Shown: in pieces, positions 26,260 to 35,542 of the stretch
Numbering within the stretch: position 1 is the stretch's first letter
How the letters are laid out: every line of letters starts with the position of its first letter
Notes under the pieces: model-generated
Databases searched by the model: none
What the model was told of the DNA's origin: nothing
Seen by the model: only the letters and a program-made list of their open reading frames with translations
Source of the DNA: Thioalkalivibrio sp. ALJT
GTDB taxonomy: Bacteria; Pseudomonadota; Gammaproteobacteria; Ectothiorhodospirales; Ectothiorhodospiraceae
Reading direction: 5' to 3'
NCBI RefSeq assembly: GCF_000381825.1
Contig: NZ_KB907123.1
Span: forward strand, 1 to 64,000
DNA: 64,000 nucleotides
Translations under genes and position numbers: made by a program

Positions 26260-27171
26260 ATGATGCATCCCGATGCCCAACCGGTAACGCATGCCCTGAC
26301 CGTGGATGTAGAAGACTACTTCCAGGTCTCGGCGCTCGCGCCCCAGATCCCCCGCGACTCATGGGAGACCCGCGAGTGTCGGATCGAGCGCAACATCGAC
26401 CGTATCCTGGATCTGTTCGAGCGCCGCGGCGCCAAGGCCACCTTCTTTACGCTGGGCTGGATTGCGGAGCGTTATCCGCATGTTGTGCGCCGCATCGTCG
26501 CGGCGGGCCACGAATTGGCCAGTCACGGCTATGGCCATGAGCGTGTGACCGATCTGAGCCCGAAGGCCTTTCGGGAAGACGTGACCCGGGCCCGTGGTCA
26601 GCTGGAGGACCTGGCGGGTGTTGCCATTCGCGGGTATCGGGCCCCCAGCTTCTCCATCGGGGCGGGCAACCTGTGGGCGCTGGAGGTCCTGGCGGAGACA
26701 GGTCACGAGTACAGTTCCAGCATTTACCCGGTACGGCATGACCATTACGGGATGCCGGATGCGCCGCGCGAGCCTCATCGCCCGCTGCCAGGCGGCATCC
26801 TGGAACTGCCGCCGGCGACGCTGCGGGTGGCGGGGCGCAATCTGCCGGCTGCCGGTGGCGGGTATTTCCGTCTGCTTCCTTATGCACTGTCGCGCCGGGC
26901 GCTTCGGCGCATTGAACGGGTGGATGCCATTCCGGCGGTGTTCTACTTTCACCCCTGGGAGATCGACCCGCTCCAGCCCCGCATCGCCGGCATTACGGCC
27001 AAGTCGCGGTTCCGCCATTACGTGAACCTGCATCGTATGGAGGCACGCCTGGAGCGTCTGCTGCAGGACTTCCGCTGGCAGCGGATGGATCAGGTGTTTG
27101 CCAAAGCGCTTGCCCCGCAGGCCGGAGACGCTGGACGGCCGGAGGATCGCGCCGGTGTATCCGTCGCCTGA
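26260..27171 (+). CDS. XrtA-associated polysaccharide deacetylase
   Basis: 303 residues of the NodB/CE4 type (TIGR03006). Motif 1 is LTVDVEDYF, motif 2 the metal-binding SHGYGHE and motif 3 RGYRAPSFS; PAVFYFHPWEID is the C-terminal His motif. No signal peptide is visible, so it probably acts on cytoplasmic or membrane-side intermediates by removing N-acetyl groups. ATG 26263 is an equally good start. Its end overlaps the FemAB-like gene. Confidence 0.92.
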   Translation: MMHPDAQPVTHALTVDVEDYFQVSALAPQIPRDSWETRECRIERNIDRILDLFERRGAKATFFTLGWIAERYPHVVRRIVAAGHELASHGYGHERVTDLSPKAFREDVTRARGQLEDLAGVAIRGYRAPSFSIGAGNLWALEVLAETGHEYSSSIYPVRHDHYGMPDAPREPHRPLPGGILELPPATLRVAGRNLPAAGGGYFRLLPYALSRRALRRIERVDAIPAVFYFHPWEIDPLQPRIAGITAKSRFRHYVNLHRMEARLERLLQDFRWQRMDQVFAKALAPQAGDAGRPEDRAGVSVA

Positions 27172-28231
27172 GGAACAAGGGGCGAGCCCGCAAGTGGATG
27201 CCAGCAGCCTGCAGGTGCGCAGCCTTACCGCTGTCGATCACGCACGCTGGGATGCCTTTGTCGAGCAGCGCCCCGAGGCAACCTTCTTCCACCGTGCGGG
27301 CTGGGCGACGGTCATGCAGCGCGCGTTCGGGCATGCGGTGCACTTTCTGCTGGCGGAGGCCGACGGCGCGATTCGGGGTGTATTGCCGCTGGTGCATGTG
27401 CGGTCGCGCCTGTTCGGAGATTCCCTCGCGTCCATCCCGTTCGGGGTCTACGGTGGCATTCTGGCCGACTCCCCCGCGGCCTTCGCGGCGCTGGATCGTG
27501 CGGCTTGCGCGCTCGCGGAGGAATTGCGGGTCGACTATCTCGAGTACCGCAATCTGGAGCCCCGGCACCCCGAATGGCCGACCAAGGACCTTTACGTGAC
27601 CTTCCGCAAGGCATTGGCGCCGGAAGTCGAAGCCAACATGAACGCGATCCCGCGGAAGCAGCGGCGCATGGTCCGCAAGGGCATCAAGGCCGGTCTGACC
27701 AGTACGTTCGATCCCGACCTGGAGCGTTTCTACCCGATTTTCGCGGCCAATGTGCGGCGCCTGGGTACACCGGTGTTCAGTCGACGCTACTTCGAGACGT
27801 TGCGGGAGGTCTTTGGCGACGACTGTCGCGTCCTGACCGCGATGCACGGGGACCAGCCGGTGGCCAGCGTAGTGACCTTCTATTTTCGCGATGAGGTCCT
27901 GCCTTATTACGGCGCCGGGACGCCGGAGGCGCGCCAGGTCGCTGGCTATGATTTTCTCTACTGGGAATTGATGCGCCGTGCCTGCGAGGATGGTTGCCGG
28001 GTGTTCGACTTCGGCCGCAGCAAGCTCGATACCGGATCGTACAGCTTCAAGAAGAACTGGGGTTTTGAGCCCCAACCCCTGTATTACGAGTACCACCTGG
28101 TGCGCGCCGACGCGATGCCGAATGTGAATCCGCTCAACCCCAAATACCGCTATTTCATCGCCGCCTGGAAGCGCCTGCCACTGCCGGTTGCCAACTGGCT
28201 CGGCCCCAGGCTCTCGCGCTCTCTGGGGTGA
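27155..28231 (+). CDS. XrtA-associated FemAB-like peptidyltransferase/acyltransferase
   Basis: 358 residues from GTG 27155, with GGAGG ten bases upstream. It shows the paired GNAT-like halves of FemAB proteins: FFHRAGWATVMQRAFG early, then KQRRMVRKGIKAG, and the ending DFGRSKLDTGSYSFKKNWGFEPQPLYYEY that is diagnostic for TIGR03019. The family transfers aminoacyl or acyl groups. In EPS loci the acceptor is unknown. The start overlaps the deacetylase gene by 17 bases. Confidence 0.9.
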   Translation: MYPSPEEQGASPQVDASSLQVRSLTAVDHARWDAFVEQRPEATFFHRAGWATVMQRAFGHAVHFLLAEADGAIRGVLPLVHVRSRLFGDSLASIPFGVYGGILADSPAAFAALDRAACALAEELRVDYLEYRNLEPRHPEWPTKDLYVTFRKALAPEVEANMNAIPRKQRRMVRKGIKAGLTSTFDPDLERFYPIFAANVRRLGTPVFSRRYFETLREVFGDDCRVLTAMHGDQPVASVVTFYFRDEVLPYYGAGTPEARQVAGYDFLYWELMRRACEDGCRVFDFGRSKLDTGSYSFKKNWGFEPQPLYYEYHLVRADAMPNVNPLNPKYRYFIAAWKRLPLPVANWLGPRLSRSLG

Positions 28232-28244
28232 TACAGGCCCTTCA

Positions 28245-29477
28245 ATGGATGATCTTCTCTATCTGGTGCATCGGATCCCATGGCCGCCGAACAAGGGCGA
28301 CAAGATCCGTTCATACCACATCCTGCGCTACCTGGCGCAGCATTATCGCGTGCATCTGGGGACGTTCATCGACGACCCGGCCGATGCGGCGTATCTGCCC
28401 GAGCTCGAACGCATCTGCGCGACGGTCTGTGCCCGACCGCTGCCGCGGCGGCGTGCCCAGTTGCGCGCGTTGACCGGCTTCCTGACGGGCCAGGCGCTGA
28501 CTGTCCCGTGGTATCGCGATCGAGTGCTGGAGCGCTGGGTCCGCGCAACCGTGAGCCGGCATGCAGTCACCCGCACCGTGGCCTTCTCCTCGGCCATGGC
28601 CCAGTATCTGCCGGCGGGCGAGGATCAAACCCGCGTGGTGGATTTCGTCGATGTCGACTCCGACAAGTGGACCCAGTACGCTCCGACACGGCGCTGGCCG
28701 ATGAGCGCGGTCTATCGCCGCGAAGGGCGCCGCCTGCTCGCATACGAGCGTCAGGTGGCAGGGGAAAGCGACGTCAGCCTGTTCGTATCGCCGTCCGAGG
28801 CCGAAACCTTTCGTCACCAGGCGCCGGGTGTGGCCGACCGGGTCCACGCATTGAACAATGGCGTGGATCACACCTACTTCGCCCCGGAGCATGTGCCCGA
28901 ATTCAACCCGTATCCCGCTGGCAGCCGGGTCATCGTCTTCAGCGGCGTCATGGATTACTGGCCCAATGTGGATGCGGTGGTCTGGTTTACCCGCGAGGTG
29001 TTGCCGCTGGTGCGCGCGGAGGTCCCGAACGCCCGGTTCGCGATCGTGGGCAGCCGCCCGACACCGGCCGTCTCGGAACTGGCGCGCCTGCCCGGCGTCT
29101 CGGTGACCGGTTTCGTCGAGGACATGCGCACCTGGATCGGTCACGCCGACCTGGCAGTTGCGCCCCTGCGCATCGCGCGGGGCGTGCAGAACAAGGTGCT
29201 GGAGGCGATGGCCCTGGCGCGCCCCGTGGTGGCCTCGCCCCAGGCCCTGGAGGGGCTCACGGTCAAGCGCGAATCCGAGGTGCTCGAGGCTCAAACGGAC
29301 CCGCACCACTTTGCCCGGGCGGTGTTGCGCGCCCTCGCCGAGGGTCCCGGCGAGCGCGGTCAACGTGCTCGCCAGCGCGTGGAGCGTGACTATGACTGGG
29401 CACGCAACCTTGCGCGTCTGGACGATTATTTGCAGCCTGCCGCCTCTGCGGCGGCGTCTGACGGGAAACTGGCATGA
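28245..29477 (+). CDS. XrtA-associated sugar transferase 1 (Stp1-like glycosyltransferase)
   Basis: 410 residues, GT-B fold (GT4-like). It begins LLYLVHRIPWPPNKGDKIRSY, the signature of TIGR03087 proteins, and has the C-terminal donor-site motif LDVA-type sequence LAVAPLRIARGVQNKVLEAMA with the Glu expected in E-x7-E. The start at ATG 28245 is chosen by family alignment; ribosome binding is weak, consistent with coupling to the upstream gene. Its TGA overlaps the xrtA start. Confidence 0.9.
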   Translation: MDDLLYLVHRIPWPPNKGDKIRSYHILRYLAQHYRVHLGTFIDDPADAAYLPELERICATVCARPLPRRRAQLRALTGFLTGQALTVPWYRDRVLERWVRATVSRHAVTRTVAFSSAMAQYLPAGEDQTRVVDFVDVDSDKWTQYAPTRRWPMSAVYRREGRRLLAYERQVAGESDVSLFVSPSEAETFRHQAPGVADRVHALNNGVDHTYFAPEHVPEFNPYPAGSRVIVFSGVMDYWPNVDAVVWFTREVLPLVRAEVPNARFAIVGSRPTPAVSELARLPGVSVTGFVEDMRTWIGHADLAVAPLRIARGVQNKVLEAMALARPVVASPQALEGLTVKRESEVLEAQTDPHHFARAVLRALAEGPGERGQRARQRVERDYDWARNLARLDDYLQPAASAAASDGKLA

Positions 29478-31033
29478 ATGGTGTAACGGCGATCCGGGGC
29501 ATGCTCCCCGCGCGTAACTGGTGGTGGCCCCTGGCCGCCCTGGTCCTGTTGCTGGCTGCGACCCTGGTGCTGTTCCAGACGAGCTATCTGTCCATGGTCG
29601 AAACCTGGAGCCGGTCCGAGACCTTCACGCACGGATTCCTCATTGCACCGATCGCCCTGTTCCTCGTCTGGCTCAAGCGGGGAGAACTGGTGGCGCTTGC
29701 CCCGGAACCCAACCAGCTCGCCCTGATTCCCCTGGCCCTGCTGGGTCTGGCGTGGGTCATGGCGGAACTGGTGGATGTCACCTCCGTGCGCCAGTTCGCG
29801 GCTACGTTGATGATCCCGGCGCTGGTCTGGCTGACGCTGGGTACGGCGGTTGTGAGGGTGCTGCAGTTTCCTCTGGCCTATCTGCTGTTCGCGGTGCCAT
29901 TTGGCAATTTCCTTGTGGAGCCCCTGATGGACTTCACGGCCGACTTCACCGTCTATGCGGTCCAGCTGACGGGCATCCCCATCTATCGCGACGGCTTGCA
30001 GTTCGAGCTACCGACCGGGAGTTGGTCGGTGGTGGAGGCCTGTTCGGGCGTGCGCTACCTGATTGCATCGGTCGCGCTGGGTACGTTGTACGCCTACATC
30101 ATGTACCGCAGCCTGTGGCGCCGCCTGGTCTTTGTCTCGCTGGCCATCCTGGTGCCGATTCTCGCCAATGGCCTGCGCGCCTACATGATCGTGATGATCG
30201 GCCATTTGAGCGGAATGGAGTATGCCGCGGGCGTCGATCATCTCATCTACGGCTGGATTTTCTTCGGTCTGGTGATCTTCCTGATGTTCTGGATTGGCAC
30301 GTTGTGGCGTGAGGATGACCCGCCCGCACCGGATCATGCCGACCCGAATGCACCGGTGCCGGCGACTTCCTCCCCGCGATTGGGCCGACTGGCTCGGGCG
30401 ACCCTGCTGGGGGTGCTGGTTGTCGCGGCCGCTCCGGCGTACAGCGAATGGATGAACCAGCGCGACCTCGGCCAGGTGGCGGGCCTGGGGGATGGTGCTT
30501 TTGCCGTGGGTGAATGGCAGTCTCCGGCAGACGAGACGCTCGAGGACTGGCGGCCCGGCTATCACTATGCCCGGGCCGAACGGGGTGGCTGGGTGTCCCG
30601 GACCTCGGCAGAGGGCGTCGCCGTAGGTGCTCACGTCGCGTACTACCGCCAGCAGCATCGCTACGGCAGCATGGTCGGCTGGGACAATACCCTGGCCGGG
30701 CGTGATCGCTCGGACTGGTCGCAGCGCCGTCTGGGATCGCTGACCCTGGACGACGGTGTTCGGGTCGAACGTTTCCGGTTGCGGGGTCCGGGTCGCGAGT
30801 TGCTGGTGTGGCGTCTGTACTGGGTCGGTGGTGCGCTTACGACCAGCCCCCATGAGGTCAAGGTGCGCGAGGCCCTGCAGCGACTGCTGGGCGGGCGCGA
30901 CGATGCCGCCTTGCTGGTCTTTTACGCCGAACATGATGGCAATCCCGATCGCGTCGAGACGGAGTTGCGCCGTTACGCCGAGCGGACGTTGCCAACCCTG
31001 CGCGAGCATCTGGACCAGGTGTACACGCAGTGA
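29474..31033 (+). CDS. xrtA: Exosortase A fused to EpsI domain
   Basis: 519 residues. The N-terminal 280 form eight or so membrane segments of the exosortase/EpsH family, with the catalytic Cys190 in VEACSGVRYL, Arg235 in NGLRAYM and His256 in DHLIYGWIFF. After a proline-rich linker (about 280-300) and a further membrane segment comes an EpsI-type domain (about 325-519). It should cleave C-terminal PEP-CTERM sorting signals at the inner membrane; the substrate candidate in this window is at 57380-58207. ATGA overlap with the upstream gene and GTGA overlap with the next one place it firmly in the operon. Confidence 0.95.
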   Translation: MNGVTAIRGMLPARNWWWPLAALVLLLAATLVLFQTSYLSMVETWSRSETFTHGFLIAPIALFLVWLKRGELVALAPEPNQLALIPLALLGLAWVMAELVDVTSVRQFAATLMIPALVWLTLGTAVVRVLQFPLAYLLFAVPFGNFLVEPLMDFTADFTVYAVQLTGIPIYRDGLQFELPTGSWSVVEACSGVRYLIASVALGTLYAYIMYRSLWRRLVFVSLAILVPILANGLRAYMIVMIGHLSGMEYAAGVDHLIYGWIFFGLVIFLMFWIGTLWREDDPPAPDHADPNAPVPATSSPRLGRLARATLLGVLVVAAAPAYSEWMNQRDLGQVAGLGDGAFAVGEWQSPADETLEDWRPGYHYARAERGGWVSRTSAEGVAVGAHVAYYRQQHRYGSMVGWDNTLAGRDRSDWSQRRLGSLTLDDGVRVERFRLRGPGRELLVWRLYWVGGALTTSPHEVKVREALQRLLGGRDDAALLVFYAEHDGNPDRVETELRRYAERTLPTLREHLDQVYTQ

Positions 31034-32226
31034 CCGCTGCGTCTTCCGCTTCGGTTTACGCCGTGCGGGACGGGCAGGATTCCCGGCCTCTGGTGGCACA
31101 CATCGTGTATCGCCTGGATGTGGGCGGCTTGGAGAACATCCTGATCGAACTGGTTCGCAACCTGCCACGTGATCGGTTTCGGCACGTCATCATTTGTATC
31201 GCGGACTACACGGATTTCAGCGTGCGGCTGCCGGAGGATGTCTCCATCCATGCCCTGCACAAGTCACCGGGGCTGGGGTTGGGGATGTTCCTGCGTTTGT
31301 GGCGGTTGTTACGGCAGCTGCGGCCGGATGTCGTACACAGCTCCAACCTGGCGGCGCTGGAGTGTCAGCCCGTGGCGGCCCTGAGTGGCGTGCCGGCGCG
31401 CGTCCACGCCGAACATGGCTGGGATATGGCGGACCTTGACGGCACGAACCCCAAATATCGGCATTTGCGGCGCTGGTTAAGCCCCTGGGTGCATCGGCAT
31501 GTCACGGTGTCGGCGCATCTCGCTCGTTATTTGACCGACAGCGCCGGGATCCCGCCGACGCGCGTCCGGCATATCGTGAACGGTGTGGATACTGAACGCT
31601 TCCACCCCACGGAGACGACAGCGCCGGCCGCAGGCCCCACTTTCGTGATTGGTACCGTGGGGCGTATGGCACCGGTCAAGGACCAGGCGACCCTGGTGAC
31701 GGCATTCGCGCGGTTGTGCGAATGTCTGCCCGCAGGGGCGCCCGAGCTGCGGCTGGTGTTGCTGGGCGCAGGCCCGGAGTCGGACCGCTTGCGCGAACAG
31801 GTCCGGGCGCTGGGGATCGCGGACCGTACCTGGATGCCGGGAAATCGCAGCGACATGCCGGAACAATTGCGGGCCATCGACCTGTTCGTATTGCCGTCGC
31901 TGGCCGAAGGCATCCCCGTGACCGTACTCGAGGCGATGGCCTCGGGGCTCCCCGTTGTGGCGTCGAACGTGGGCGGGCTGCCTGAACTCGTGGAGGATGG
32001 CATCACCGGCACGCTCGTCGAGCCGGGCGATGCGGAGGCCCTGGCCCGGGTGCTGGCGGACTACGCCGGCGATCGCGAGCGGGTCCGGCGCGAGGGCCTT
32101 GCCGCACGCGAGCGCGCGGTCCGGACCTTTGGCCTGGCGCGCATGGTCGATGCCTATGCCGGGCTTTATCAGGAATTGCTGGGGTATCCGATGCCCGAGC
32201 GTGATCCTGCCCGCCGGAGTCACTAG
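31030..32226 (+). CDS. XrtA-associated sugar transferase 2 (Stp2-like, GT4)
   Basis: 398 residues from GTG 31030, overlapping xrtA. It opens VAHIVYRLDVGGLENILIEL, the typical GT4 acceptor-side glycine motif of TIGR03088 proteins. The C-terminal donor site reads LFVLPSLAEGIPVTVLEAMASGLPVVASNVGGLPE with the E-x7-E pair. It adds a sugar to the lipid-linked repeat unit. The next gene starts two bases after the stop. Confidence 0.92.
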   Translation: MTAASSASVYAVRDGQDSRPLVAHIVYRLDVGGLENILIELVRNLPRDRFRHVIICIADYTDFSVRLPEDVSIHALHKSPGLGLGMFLRLWRLLRQLRPDVVHSSNLAALECQPVAALSGVPARVHAEHGWDMADLDGTNPKYRHLRRWLSPWVHRHVTVSAHLARYLTDSAGIPPTRVRHIVNGVDTERFHPTETTAPAAGPTFVIGTVGRMAPVKDQATLVTAFARLCECLPAGAPELRLVLLGAGPESDRLREQVRALGIADRTWMPGNRSDMPEQLRAIDLFVLPSLAEGIPVTVLEAMASGLPVVASNVGGLPELVEDGITGTLVEPGDAEALARVLADYAGDRERVRREGLAARERAVRTFGLARMVDAYAGLYQELLGYPMPERDPARRSH

Positions 32227-32228
32227 CC

Positions 32229-34139
32229 ATGTGCGGATTAGCCGGTATTCTCGCACCCCATGCCAGTGCTACGCCCGATCGCGGATTGTTGCAGCGCATG
32301 AATGCTGTGCAGTCCCATCGGGGGCCGGACGAAGCGGGTAGCCACCTGGAGCCGGGCGTCGCCCTGGCGCACCGGCGCCTTTCGATCATTGATCTTGCCG
32401 GAGGACAGCAGCCGCTTGCCAATGCGGCCGGTACGGTCGTGACGGTTTATAACGGCGAGATCTACAACTTTCCCGAGCTGGCGCAGGAGCTGCGTGCACG
32501 CGGCTACGCCTTTCGCACTCATTGCGATACCGAGGTGATCGTCCACGCCTGGGAGGAATGGGGCGAGGCCTGTGTGGAACGTTTCCGCGGCATGTTCGCC
32601 TTTGCGGTATGGGACCGTCGCCAGCAGACCCTCTTCCTGGCGCGCGATCGTCTCGGTATCAAGCCGCTGCACTATGCCCGCCTGCCGGACGGGCGCTGGT
32701 TGTTCGCCTCCGAGATCAAGTCGCTGCTTGTCTGCCCGGAACTGTCGCGTGACCTGGACCCGGCCGCAGTCGAGGATTACTTCGCCTTTGGTTATGTCCC
32801 CGACCCGCGCAGTATCTTCCGTCACGTGCACAAACTGCCGCCCGGGCACACCCTGACGCTGCAGCCCGGACAGCGCGAAGTCCGTCCCCGTGCCTACTGG
32901 GACGTGCACTTCGGGGATGCCCGCGCGCTGACGGCGGACAGCGCAACCGACGAGTTGCGCGCCCGTCTCACCGAAGCGGTGGAGATGCGTATGGTGTCCG
33001 AGGTGCCACTGGGTGCCTTCCTGTCCGGTGGGGTAGATTCGAGCGCGGTGGTGGCCACCATGAGCGGGCTGTCGGATGCCCCGGTCAATGCCTGCTCGAT
33101 CGGCTTCGGTGATCCGCGTTTCAACGAGAGCGATCATGCCCGTGCCGTCGCCGAGCGTTTCGGTGCCCGCCATTTTCTGGATCAGGTAGACGCCGATCGC
33201 CTGCGTCTGATTGACCCCCTGGCCTGCATCTACGATGAGCCGTTTGCCGACAGCTCGGCGCTGCCCACCTACGAGCTCTCGCGCCTGACCCGGCAGCACG
33301 TCACGGTCGCCCTGTCGGGTGATGGCGGGGACGAGACCCTGGCGGGTTACCGGCGCTATCGCGGTTTTCGCCAGGAAGAACACCTGCGTGCACGCCTGCC
33401 GGGCGGGCTGCGGCGCCCGCTTTTTGGCGCGCTGGCGGCGCTATACCCCAAGGCGGACTGGGCCCCGCGGCCGCTGCGTGCCAAGGCGACCTTCCAGGCC
33501 CTGGCACGTGACGCGGTCGAGGGCTACCTGCGCAGTGTGGCGGTGGTCGACGACGCCAGCCGGGCGCGACTGTTCAGCCACCGCATGCGCACCGATCTGC
33601 AGGGCTATCATGCCCGCGAGGTCCTGCAGACGCATGCGCAAAACGCCGCGCAGGAGGAACCGCTGGATTTCGTCCAGTACCTCGACATGAAGACCTGGTT
33701 GCCGGGCGATATCCTCACGAAGGTCGATCGCGCCAGCATGGCCCACGGCCTGGAGGTGCGCGTACCGCTACTGGACCATCATTTTGTCGAGTGGGCCGCC
33801 CGGGTTCCGGCGGATCTGCGGCTGCACCGGGGAGAGGGCAAGTATCTGCTCAAGCGCGCGTTCGAGCCGGACCTCCCGCACGAGGTGCTGTACCGCCGCA
33901 AGCAGGGGTTCGTGATGCCCATCGCCGACTGGTTCCGGGGCCCGCTGGCGGATTCCCTGCGCGATGCGGTGTGCGGAGAACGTCTGGCCGACTCGGGCTG
34001 GTTCGACCCCGACCGCCTGGCCCGTCTCGTCGCCGAGCATCAGTCGGCGCGTTCCGACCATTCGCGTACGCTCTGGGCGCTGATGATGTTCGAGTCGTTC
34101 CTGCGCCAGCGCGTTGACGTGGCCGCCACGGATATCTGA
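32229..34139 (+). CDS. XrtA-associated asparagine synthase-like amidotransferase
   Basis: 636 residues. Both halves are intact: the glutaminase domain with N-terminal MCGLAGIL (catalytic Cys2) and the synthetase domain with PP-loop LSGGVDSSAVVA and VALSGDGGDETLAGYRRY. It matches the TIGR03108 subgroup confined to exosortase A loci. It should use glutamine ammonia and ATP to amidate a carboxylate, perhaps of a uronic acid in the polymer. Compare the degenerate relative at 47074-48774. Confidence 0.92.
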   Translation: MCGLAGILAPHASATPDRGLLQRMNAVQSHRGPDEAGSHLEPGVALAHRRLSIIDLAGGQQPLANAAGTVVTVYNGEIYNFPELAQELRARGYAFRTHCDTEVIVHAWEEWGEACVERFRGMFAFAVWDRRQQTLFLARDRLGIKPLHYARLPDGRWLFASEIKSLLVCPELSRDLDPAAVEDYFAFGYVPDPRSIFRHVHKLPPGHTLTLQPGQREVRPRAYWDVHFGDARALTADSATDELRARLTEAVEMRMVSEVPLGAFLSGGVDSSAVVATMSGLSDAPVNACSIGFGDPRFNESDHARAVAERFGARHFLDQVDADRLRLIDPLACIYDEPFADSSALPTYELSRLTRQHVTVALSGDGGDETLAGYRRYRGFRQEEHLRARLPGGLRRPLFGALAALYPKADWAPRPLRAKATFQALARDAVEGYLRSVAVVDDASRARLFSHRMRTDLQGYHAREVLQTHAQNAAQEEPLDFVQYLDMKTWLPGDILTKVDRASMAHGLEVRVPLLDHHFVEWAARVPADLRLHRGEGKYLLKRAFEPDLPHEVLYRRKQGFVMPIADWFRGPLADSLRDAVCGERLADSGWFDPDRLARLVAEHQSARSDHSRTLWALMMFESFLRQRVDVAATDI

Positions 34140-34147
34140 CCCCCCCC

Positions 34148-35542
34148 ATGCCGAAGCCTGCCTCCGCAACCCGCGCGTCCGCTGTTTCCGCAGCCCCGCT
34201 CCTGCCGCAGCCGGACTGGCCGTTGCGCATGCCGCAATGGCTGGCGGGGCGGGTATTCTGGCCGTTACACGAGCGCCTGCGCGGGCGCGAGACGGCCGCG
34301 CATCTGCGGGCCCTGCAGCAGCGCGAACGTGCCGGGGCCGCGGATCTTCGGCAATACCATCAGGCCCGGCTGGATGCCTTGCTGGCGCATTGCGCGGCGC
34401 ATGTTCCCTGGTATCGCGAGGCGCTGGCGGGGCGGGTTCCCGATCTGGAGGCCTTTCCAGTCCTCGAGCGCGACACGGTGCGCGCGCGCGGCCGCGAGCT
34501 GCTGGCCGACAACGCTGCCGGTCCGCTGCTGCCCTCCAGCACGGGTGGCTCCACCGGACGCCCACTGGTGTTCTGGAGTGATCGCATCAAGGAAGCGCGC
34601 CACAATGCCCAGAAGCTGCGCTTTCGCGGCTGGTTCGGTATCCGGCCGGGCGATCGTCAGGTGGATTTCTGGGGTTCTCCGATCGAGCTCGACAAGGCCT
34701 CGCGCCTGCGTGTGATCAAGGATCGCTACTTCCTCAACCAGGTGGTGCTCTCGGCCCATGATCTGACCGCCGAACGCCTGCAGGCCTACGCGGCCTTCCT
34801 CGGGCGCTTCCGGCCGCGGCTGGTGTACGGTTATCCTACGGTGATCGTGCGTGTGGCGCAGACCCTGCGCGAGCATCCGCAGCTCGCCCGCGGCTGGCGG
34901 CCGCAGGCCGTGGTGTGTACCTCCGAGATGCTCTACCCCCAGGTGCGCGCTACCATCGCCGAGATCCTGCAATGCCCGGTCGCCAACGAATACGGCTCGC
35001 GTGATGCCGGCCTTATCGCGCACGAATGCCCGCATGGCCGCCTGCACATCGCTAGTGAACATGTGCACGTGGAGGTCGACCAGCCGGACGCGGATGGCAT
35101 CGGCGATCTGCTTGTCACCAACCTTGACGGGTATGCCATGCCGTTCGTGCGCTATCGCGTGGGCGACCGCGGCCGGCTGGGTACGGCCGGTACCTGCCCC
35201 TGCGGCTCGTCGTTGCCGACACTCGATCGCCTGGAAGGGCGGCGCAATGACTTCCTGGTGGGTGCCGAGGGCCGGCGGGTCCATGGCTCGGCCGCCAACT
35301 ACGTGATGCGCGAGTTGCCGCAGGTGGCCCAGTACCGCCTGGTGCAGCGTGCGGACCTCTCTCTCGATATCGAGGTGATCGCCAACGGGGCCTGGGGCGA
35401 TGCGCAGACTCGCACGGTCACCGCAGGGATGCACCGTATTCTGCATGCCGAGGTCCCGGTACGTCTGCAGCTGGTGGACCACATCGCGCCGTCGCCGTCG
35501 GGCAAGTATCGCTGGGTCGAAAGCGAGGCGCTGGATACATGA
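34148..35542 (+). CDS. CapK/PaaK-like adenylate-forming protein
   Basis: 464 residues related to phenylacetate-CoA ligase and CapK. It has the ATP-binding P-loop-like SSTGGSTGRPLVFW, the adenylate motif YGSRDAGLIAHECP and DLLVTNLDGYAMPFVRYRVGD. The last region holds the typical hinge lysine region SPSGKYRWVE. Such proteins activate acids as adenylates; in capsule loci they are thought to supply acyl groups. The acceptor could be the acyl carrier protein encoded at 43479-43736, which is inference. The start is eight bases past the previous stop. Confidence 0.85.
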   Translation: MPKPASATRASAVSAAPLLPQPDWPLRMPQWLAGRVFWPLHERLRGRETAAHLRALQQRERAGAADLRQYHQARLDALLAHCAAHVPWYREALAGRVPDLEAFPVLERDTVRARGRELLADNAAGPLLPSSTGGSTGRPLVFWSDRIKEARHNAQKLRFRGWFGIRPGDRQVDFWGSPIELDKASRLRVIKDRYFLNQVVLSAHDLTAERLQAYAAFLGRFRPRLVYGYPTVIVRVAQTLREHPQLARGWRPQAVVCTSEMLYPQVRATIAEILQCPVANEYGSRDAGLIAHECPHGRLHIASEHVHVEVDQPDADGIGDLLVTNLDGYAMPFVRYRVGDRGRLGTAGTCPCGSSLPTLDRLEGRRNDFLVGAEGRRVHGSAANYVMRELPQVAQYRLVQRADLSLDIEVIANGAWGDAQTRTVTAGMHRILHAEVPVRLQLVDHIAPSPSGKYRWVESEALDT

